Source: an uncultured bacterium
Lineage (GTDB): Bacteria > Patescibacteriota > Minisyncoccia > Moranbacterales > GWC2-37-73
NCBI GenBank assembly: GCA_903824515.1
Contig: CAIJXA010000119.1
Location: 1-35,112 of the forward strand
Direction of reading: 5' to 3'
Length of the DNA: 35,112 nt
Shown: positions 30,715-35,112 of the stretch, one piece after another
How positions within the stretch are numbered: position 1 is the stretch's first letter
Layout of the letters: every line of letters starts with the position of its first letter
Position numbers and translations under genes: made by a program
Notes under the pieces: generated by a model
Seen by the model: only the letters and a program-made list of their open reading frames with translations
Told to the model about the DNA's origin: nothing
The model's database searches: none

Positions 30715-31896
30715 ATGAAAATTGGAATTGATGCAAGATCTATTTTGAATCCAGCCAAGGGCGATGCAATTGGAGTGGGTCACTACACCTATCAGCTTTT
30801 GCGACATTTGTTGGAAATCGACACGGAAAATGAATATGTGCTTTTCTTTGATTTTCGAGTGCGGGAAAAAGATGTGAAGAAATTTTCCAAGCCGAATGTT
30901 CAAATCAGATTCTATCCTTTTTCGGATTATAAAAAATATTTGCCAGGCGCATATAGCGAAATCTTAGGAACTGCCACCCTGCAGAAAGAAAATTTGGACG
31001 TGCTGCACTCAACTTCAGCGCTTAATCGCATTCCAATGGGCTATCAAGGCAAAACCATTGTGACTTTTCATGATATGGCTGCCTTTGAGATTCCACAATA
31101 TTTGTCAGCAGTAGGTAGAGTCAGAGATAAGGCAATTTCAAATATGATGGCTGGCAAGGCGGTTAAAATTATTGCAGTTTCAAATTCAGTTAAGGACGGA
31201 TTAAAAAAAAATCTTAAGATTGCGGATGAAAAAATGCAAGTTATTTATAGCGGTCTGGATAAACGTTTTTTTCAAGAGCCGGAAATTGATAGCTCGAAAA
31301 TCTTGAGCAAATATGACATTAGCAAAAAGTACATTTTATTTTTGGGAACCTTGGAACCTTCCAAAAACATTTCCAAGCTGCTGGAAGCATTTGCGAAATT
31401 CAAAGATCAGCAGAAGCAGAAAAATGGTGGAAAATTTGACTATCAGCTTGTTTTGGCTGGCAAAAGAGGTTGGCTGTCTGATGAATATCCTCAAATGATT
31501 AAAGATTTAGGCCTAATGAAAGACATCATTTTTACAGGTTATATTATCGGTGACGAATTGGTACCACTTTTCAGGGGGGCGCAATTTTTCATTATGCCAT
31601 CTTTTCATGAGGGTTTTGGCATGACTGTGTTGGAAGCTTTTGCCACTCAGACCCCGGCGATTATTTCCAATGTTGCTTCGCTGCCAGAAATTGCCGATGG
31701 AGCTGCATATTTTGTCAGTCCCGCGAGTGTTGATGAAATCACAATGGCGATGAATACATTTGCCAATGATTCTGCTTTACGTGAGCAGTATCGCATCAAG
31801 GGTTTGGAACAAGCCAAGAAATTCGATTGGGAAAAAACCGCCAGGCAGACCCTGGAGATTTATCGGAGCTTGGAAAAAAATAAGGGATTTTTTTAA
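30715..31896 (+). CDS. Glycosyltransferase family 4
   Basis: This 393-residue GT-B enzyme begins MKIGIDARSI...GVGHYTYQLL. The N-terminal Rossmann half includes LDVLHSTSALNRIP and TIVTFHDMAAFEIP, and the linker has IYSGLDKRFF. The C-terminal nucleotide-sugar-binding half has YILFLGTLEPSKNI and the E-x7-E motif in SFHEGFGMTVLEAFA. Such GT4 enzymes move mannose, glucose or N-acetyl sugars from NDP-sugars onto lipid or glycan acceptors. GDP-mannose is a reasonable donor given ManC in the window, but the sequence alone does not show it. There is no membrane segment. The ATG at 30715 was chosen because the upstream in-frame ATG (30667) lies in repeat DNA. Confidence 0.92.
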   Translation: MKIGIDARSILNPAKGDAIGVGHYTYQLLRHLLEIDTENEYVLFFDFRVREKDVKKFSKPNVQIRFYPFSDYKKYLPGAYSEILGTATLQKENLDVLHSTSALNRIPMGYQGKTIVTFHDMAAFEIPQYLSAVGRVRDKAISNMMAGKAVKIIAVSNSVKDGLKKNLKIADEKMQVIYSGLDKRFFQEPEIDSSKILSKYDISKKYILFLGTLEPSKNISKLLEAFAKFKDQQKQKNGGKFDYQLVLAGKRGWLSDEYPQMIKDLGLMKDIIFTGYIIGDELVPLFRGAQFFIMPSFHEGFGMTVLEAFATQTPAIISNVASLPEIADGAAYFVSPASVDEITMAMNTFANDSALREQYRIKGLEQAKKFDWEKTARQTLEIYRSLEKNKGFF

Positions 31897-31968
31897 AGAT
31901 TTAATTAAACTATCAAATATAAAATTATGAATTCTGAAAAACCAAAAGTTTAAAAAATAGTTATTGAT

Positions 31969-32724
31969 ATGGGTCATGCTTGGACTCCCGAAGAAAGGAA
32001 ACAAAAAGAGGAAAGTGGGCAAGGAAAACCTAATAATAATTTCGCAGAAAATGAATATCCACAAAGACTCGGATTAGTTAGGCAATATTTAAATAAACTA
32101 ATAGATAATCATCATAGTGGAGACAAAGATAATGAAGATTTTTGTCGGGAACGTTTGATGGACTTAGATTGTGGAAATGAAAGAGTGGTCATGGAATTTT
32201 TGGAGGATGCTTGCCCTCACTCAGATGGAAAAACTCCAGAAAGAGCAGAATTGACTGAATGGAGAAAGGCAGTTTTTGAAATGAGTAAGGAAATGCATGT
32301 TGAGGCAAGTTTTAGTTCGGATGAGATCAGCAATTTTTTAATGGAAGAATTTGAAGAAAAAATGGTTGAAATGAATTTAGAACTAGAAAATAACCCTAAC
32401 TCTTATAATGCAGATGATATAAAAAAATGGGATAAGGAGATATCAATTTGGCAGGATGCTTCGGAAAGACTTTTTAAAGGTTTTGATGCTGCTGAGCTTG
32501 CTTTGTCGTTAATTGAAAAAGAAATCGACGATTTGACAGAATATATTCAGGGCGCAAAAAAAGCAAAAGAAGAAGCATTGAAATCAATAACAAAAGATCC
32601 AGCTGATGTTATGAAAAGAATAAAAGCTCGCACGGAATCCATTGAAAATTATTTTGAAAAATTAAAAAGTTTCAGACGGATGAGAAATTCAATTTATGAG
32701 GCTATGTTTAAAGGTCAAAAATAG
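31969..32724 (+). CDS. Unrecognised charged, coiled-coil protein with a stop codon near its likely original start
   Basis: I do not recognise this 251-residue protein. It is acidic and helical, with no membrane segment, and its C-terminal half (about residues 110-250) looks like coiled coil (EEFEEKMVEMNLELENN and IEKEIDDLTEYIQGAKKAK). A Cys/His pair (DACPHSDGK) lies near residue 80. An ATG at 31927 in the same frame opens MNSEKPKV and is stopped by TAA at 31951; KIVID then leads into the ATG at 31969. Either translation starts at 31969, or the gene has recently lost its first codons to a nonsense change. The gene stands alone between the glycosyltransferase and the ileS T-box. Confidence 0.6.
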   Translation: MGHAWTPEERKQKEESGQGKPNNNFAENEYPQRLGLVRQYLNKLIDNHHSGDKDNEDFCRERLMDLDCGNERVVMEFLEDACPHSDGKTPERAELTEWRKAVFEMSKEMHVEASFSSDEISNFLMEEFEEKMVEMNLELENNPNSYNADDIKKWDKEISIWQDASERLFKGFDAAELALSLIEKEIDDLTEYIQGAKKAKEEALKSITKDPADVMKRIKARTESIENYFEKLKSFRRMRNSIYEAMFKGQK

Positions 32725-32741
32725 TTTTTTATTTCACAGTT

Positions 32742-32769
32742 TTGACATTAAAATTTGAGGTGTTAAGAT
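32742..32769 (+). promoter_or_regulatory. Promoter of the T-box/ileS transcript
   Basis: A perfect TTGACA (32742-32747), a 16-nt spacer and TAAGAT (32764-32769) stand just before the first stem of the T-box leader. The expected transcription start is near 32776. Confidence 0.6.
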
Positions 32770-32963
32770 AAAAGAAAGGTTATGAGGGAGCTATCACTCT
32801 CTCGTCCAGGTGAAATTTTCGCTTTGCGAATTTCACTGGGCAAGCTGCAAAAAGAAATTCTCCAATAAGGTGAAAATTAGAATTTGTCGGGTAGGCCCGT
32901 AACAGCCGGAAAGAGGGCTTTAGCTTCATTAGCTGCGTTAGTTTTTAGGAAAATGAATTTTTT

Positions 32964-32991
32964 CTATAAGCTATAAGCTATAAGCTATAAG
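32964..32991 (+). repeat. Four tandem copies of ctataag in the T-box leader
   Basis: Four perfect 7-nt copies, followed by a partial cta, lie immediately before the T-box core. Their position in the linker between the upstream stems and the antiterminator suggests copy number could vary by slippage without breaking the paired elements. Confidence 0.9.
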
Positions 32992-33023
32992 CTAAACTAA
33001 GGTGGTACCACGGAATTATTTCG

Positions 33024-33053
33024 TCCTTATGCATTTTTTGCGTAGGGATTTTT
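33024..33053 (+). terminator. T-box regulated terminator
   Basis: The stem tccttatgca/tgcgtaggga (10 bp with G-U pairs) has loop ttttt and is followed by TTTTT (33049-33053). It shares tcctta with the antiterminator, so uncharged tRNA-Ile binding would prevent its formation. Confidence 0.85.
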
Positions 33054-33101
33054 GTTTATTCTCTACGAAATACGAATTTTACGAATGTACGAAAAATTTA
33101 A

Positions 33102-33201
33102 TTCCTCCCTTTAGAAAAGGGAGGTTGGGAGGGATTTGAAAAATTTTCTTCGTAAATATAGTTTTTCAAATCCACCTTAATCCTCCTTTTCTAAAGGAGG
33201 A
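33102..33201 (+). repeat. Family C palindromic element, copy 2
   Basis: The left arm, cctccctttagaaaagggag, continues to gggagggatttgaaaaa. The right arm, tttttcaaatccacc..cctccttttctaaaggagg, is its inverse. It lies between the T-box terminator and ileS, so it is part of the ileS 5' untranslated region. It lacks the nested insert of copy 1. Upstream acgaaatacgaattttacg sequence resembles the flanks of copy 1. Confidence 0.8.
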
Positions 33202-33250
33202 AAAAATAAATTTGTTGGATTTAAGATATTAATAATTTTAGATAAAACAT

Positions 33251-35112
33251 ATGAACTTTAAGAAAGTTGACGCCGGACAAAGTTTTCCGAAGATGGAGGA
33301 GGAAATTTTGAAATTTTGGCAGGAAGAAAAGATTTTTGAAAAATCTTTGGAAAAAACCAAGAGTGGGAAACCCTACACTTTTTATGATGGACCGCCGTTT
33401 GCGACGGGCACGCCTCATCATGGGCATATTGTGGGCAGTGTGATGAAAGATGTGGTGCCGAGATTTTGGACAATGAAAGGACGACATGTGGAAAGAAAAT
33501 GGGGTTGGGATTGCCATGGGCTGCCGATTGAAAACATTGCTGAAAAAGAATTGGGTTTCAAGCATAAAAAAGACATCGAGGAATATGGTGTTGATAAGTT
33601 CAACGAGTTTTGTCGCAGCAAAGTTTTGGGTTATGTGGATGATTGGAAAAAAGTAATCAACCGATTGGGCCGCTGGGCTGACATGGAAAATGCCTACAAG
33701 ACCATGGATTTGAAGTATATGGAATCAGTTTGGTGGGTTTTCAAAGAATTGTGGGACAAGGGCCTCATTTACGAAGGTTATCGCTCCATGCACATTTGCA
33801 CGCGCTGTGAAACTACACTTTCTCAGCAGGAAGTTTCCGAAGGTTACAAGGATATCAAGGATTTATCAGTGGTTGCGAAGTTCGAACTGGCCAGCGAACC
33901 GGGAACTTTCGTGTTGGCATGGACGACGACGCCATGGACCTTGATTGGAAATGTGGCGCTGGCGGTGGGGAAAGATATTGAGTATGAATATTTACAAATA
34001 GATGCTAGTGATAGCGCTAAATTCAATAAGGGCGATATTTATATTGTAGGTTTGGAAAAAATTAAAAATGCATCAGGAGGAACTTTAGCTGTTTATGATT
34101 GGGGATACAATGTTAATTTTGCAAATGAGGGTAACGTTTCTTTTAAGCGAATAAAGACCATAAAGGGTTCTGATCTGATTGATAAAACCTACAAGCCGCT
34201 TTTTGATTATTATCAAACTCCTGATTTGGAAAATGCGGAAAACGGTTGGAAAATTTATGCAGGGGATTTCGTGACCACGGAAGATGGCGTGGGCGTGGTG
34301 CACATTGCGCCGGCTTTTGGGGAAGACGATATGAATTTGGGTAAACAATATGCTTTGCCATTTATTCAACATGTGAAAATGGATGGAACCATCAAAGAGC
34401 AAGCGACTGACTTTGCTGGCATGAATGTGAAATCTTTGGAAGATCATATGCAGACGGACATTGAAATCATCAAATATTTGGCCAAACATGGCACGCTTTT
34501 TTCCAAAGAGAAATATGAGCACAGTTATCCGCATTGTTGGCGCTGCGACACACCGCTAATCAACTACGCAACCACTTCTTGGTTTGTCAGTGTTGGCAAA
34601 GTGAAGGAGCGAGCCCTTGAGCTCGCCAAGGAAATCACTTGGTTTCCGGCGCATATCAAAGATGGACGTTTTGGAAAATGGTTGGAAGGTGCGAGAGATT
34701 GGTCAATTTCTCGCCAGCGTTTTTGGGCATCCGTGATGCCAATCTGGCGCTGTGAATGCGGGGAAATGAGAGTTTTTGGCTCGGTAACTGACCTGGAAAA
34801 AGTTTCAGGTGAAAAAATAGCAGACCTGCATAAACACATTGTTGACAAAATAACTGTCCCATGCGAAAAGTGCGGAAAACAAATGCACCGCGTGCCTGAC
34901 GTTTTGGACACTTGGTTTGATAGTGGTTCGATGCCGTATGCTCAAGAGCATTATCCATTTGAAAATCAAGCAAAATTTGAAAATGGATTTCCGGCTGAGT
35001 TTATCGCGGAAGGCGTTGATCAAACTCGCGCTTGGTTTTATTATTTGCATTTGATTGCCACGGCCATCAAAGACAAAAACGCTTTCAATCACGTGATTGT
35101 TAATGGCATCGT
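33251..35112 (+). CDS. ileS: Isoleucyl-tRNA synthetase, N-terminal 620 residues (runs off the window)
   Basis: This class I synthetase charges tRNA-Ile. YTFYDGPPFATGTPHHGH (HIGH variant HHGH, residues 56-59) and WGWDCHGLPIE match the eukaryote-like type 2 IleRS more closely than the E. coli type. The CP1 editing domain shows LAWTTTPWTLIGN (about 218-230) and GVVHIAPAFGEDD. WSISRQRFWASVMPIW leads into the second catalytic half, with Cys pairs (CEKC near residue 538) that could bind zinc, and DVLDTWFDSGS. The KMSKS loop lies beyond the window edge. The ATG at 33251 has no Shine-Dalgarno sequence. Expression should be controlled by the T-box terminator 200 nt upstream. Type 2 enzymes are often naturally mupirocin-resistant; that is family knowledge, not shown here. 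Confidence 0.96.
   Translation, partial: MNFKKVDAGQSFPKMEEEILKFWQEEKIFEKSLEKTKSGKPYTFYDGPPFATGTPHHGHIVGSVMKDVVPRFWTMKGRHVERKWGWDCHGLPIENIAEKELGFKHKKDIEEYGVDKFNEFCRSKVLGYVDDWKKVINRLGRWADMENAYKTMDLKYMESVWWVFKELWDKGLIYEGYRSMHICTRCETTLSQQEVSEGYKDIKDLSVVAKFELASEPGTFVLAWTTTPWTLIGNVALAVGKDIEYEYLQIDASDSAKFNKGDIYIVGLEKIKNASGGTLAVYDWGYNVNFANEGNVSFKRIKTIKGSDLIDKTYKPLFDYYQTPDLENAENGWKIYAGDFVTTEDGVGVVHIAPAFGEDDMNLGKQYALPFIQHVKMDGTIKEQATDFAGMNVKSLEDHMQTDIEIIKYLAKHGTLFSKEKYEHSYPHCWRCDTPLINYATTSWFVSVGKVKERALELAKEITWFPAHIKDGRFGKWLEGARDWSISRQRFWASVMPIWRCECGEMRVFGSVTDLEKVSGEKIADLHKHIVDKITVPCEKCGKQMHRVPDVLDTWFDSGSMPYAQEHYPFENQAKFENGFPAEFIAEGVDQTRAWFYYLHLIATAIKDKNAFNHVIVNGI

Larger units (their letters stand above)
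32780..33053 (+). ncRNA. T-box riboswitch of ileS, transcriptional type
   Basis: The antiterminator T-box core aaggtggtaccacgg (32999-33013) contains TGGT for pairing with the NCCA end of uncharged tRNA. It is closed by cgtcctta (33022-33029). That same strand can instead form a 10-bp terminator stem with T's. This is the classical mutually exclusive pair, directly upstream of ileS. At the 5' end a short stem, gagggag/ctctctc (32784-32803), holds ATC, an isoleucine codon, in its 6-nt loop; if this is the specifier, stem I is ultra-short. A long hairpin (about 32806-32840) and aaattct/agaattt (about 32854-32885) follow, then 7-nt tandem repeats. Confidence 0.88.

Noticed and set aside
31951..31953. 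Stop-codon recoding to explain the in-frame TAA
   Set aside because: CPR recoding concerns TGA, not TAA, and TGA is used here as a normal stop (rnhB, the 26284 gene, the 12884 gene).
1..35112. CRISPR array or tRNA/rRNA genes
   Set aside because: No evenly spaced identical repeats with unique spacers are present, and I saw no cloverleaf or rRNA segments. The dispersed repeats are palindromic families without spacers.

Overview
The window looks like chromosomal DNA from a low-GC bacterium of the Candidate Phyla Radiation (Patescibacteria), probably a Parcubacteria/Moranbacteria-like lineage. This is an inference, not a search result. It rests on lone housekeeping genes in short transcription units, few Shine-Dalgarno sites, -10 boxes about 6 nt before start codons, a very large membrane-anchored repeat protein, a cupin-type phosphoglucose isomerase, a eukaryote-like IleRS, and dense short palindromic repeats. 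TGA is used as stop (rnhB, the ATPase gene at 26284, the gene at 12884), so the code is standard rather than the TGA=Gly code of some CPR groups.

Layout. 1-129: 5' part of a minus-strand nucleotidyltransferase. 205-3120: RNA and translation genes on the plus strand (rnhB, rpmF, nusB, rnc). A two-way terminator near 3430 separates them from minus-strand phosphomannomutase/phosphoglucomutase and recG (3468-7118). recG is divergent from a U32 peptidase/tRNA-hydroxylation gene (7246), followed by a NIF3-like protein, an M16 zinc peptidase, an AI-2E family membrane protein, a winged-helix/nucleotidyltransferase-fold protein, secG, an anchored oligopeptide-binding protein, a cupin phosphoglucose isomerase and manC. 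From 18539 a 2574-codon gene encodes a membrane-anchored surface protein with two kelch-like arrays and many Ig/FN3-like domains. A MacB-like ABC ATPase and permease follow directly and probably share its operon. The right end has argS, a GT4 glycosyltransferase, an unrecognised coiled-coil protein, and ileS (cut by the window end) behind a T-box riboswitch with a transcription terminator.

How the genes fit together. The hexose-phosphate mutase, phosphoglucose isomerase and ManC are steps toward GDP-mannose, which the glycosyltransferase and surface glycans could use. SecG, the anchored binding protein, the M16 peptidase and the kelch protein/ABC locus belong to the cell surface and export. 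The rest is core information processing.

The most unusual property is the repeat load. At least four families of palindromic elements lie between genes: A at 3150 and 8663; B at 11346, 16631, 28396 and 28541; C at 1557 and 33102; and AT-rich D. Related or similar elements sit in frame inside four conserved enzymes (RNase HII twice, RecG, the U32 protein, ArgRS twice). Several elements are nested in one another. Family B carries an interchangeable hairpin slot and ends in an intrinsic terminator. Family A shows a compensatory base-pair change, which suggests selection on RNA or DNA structure.
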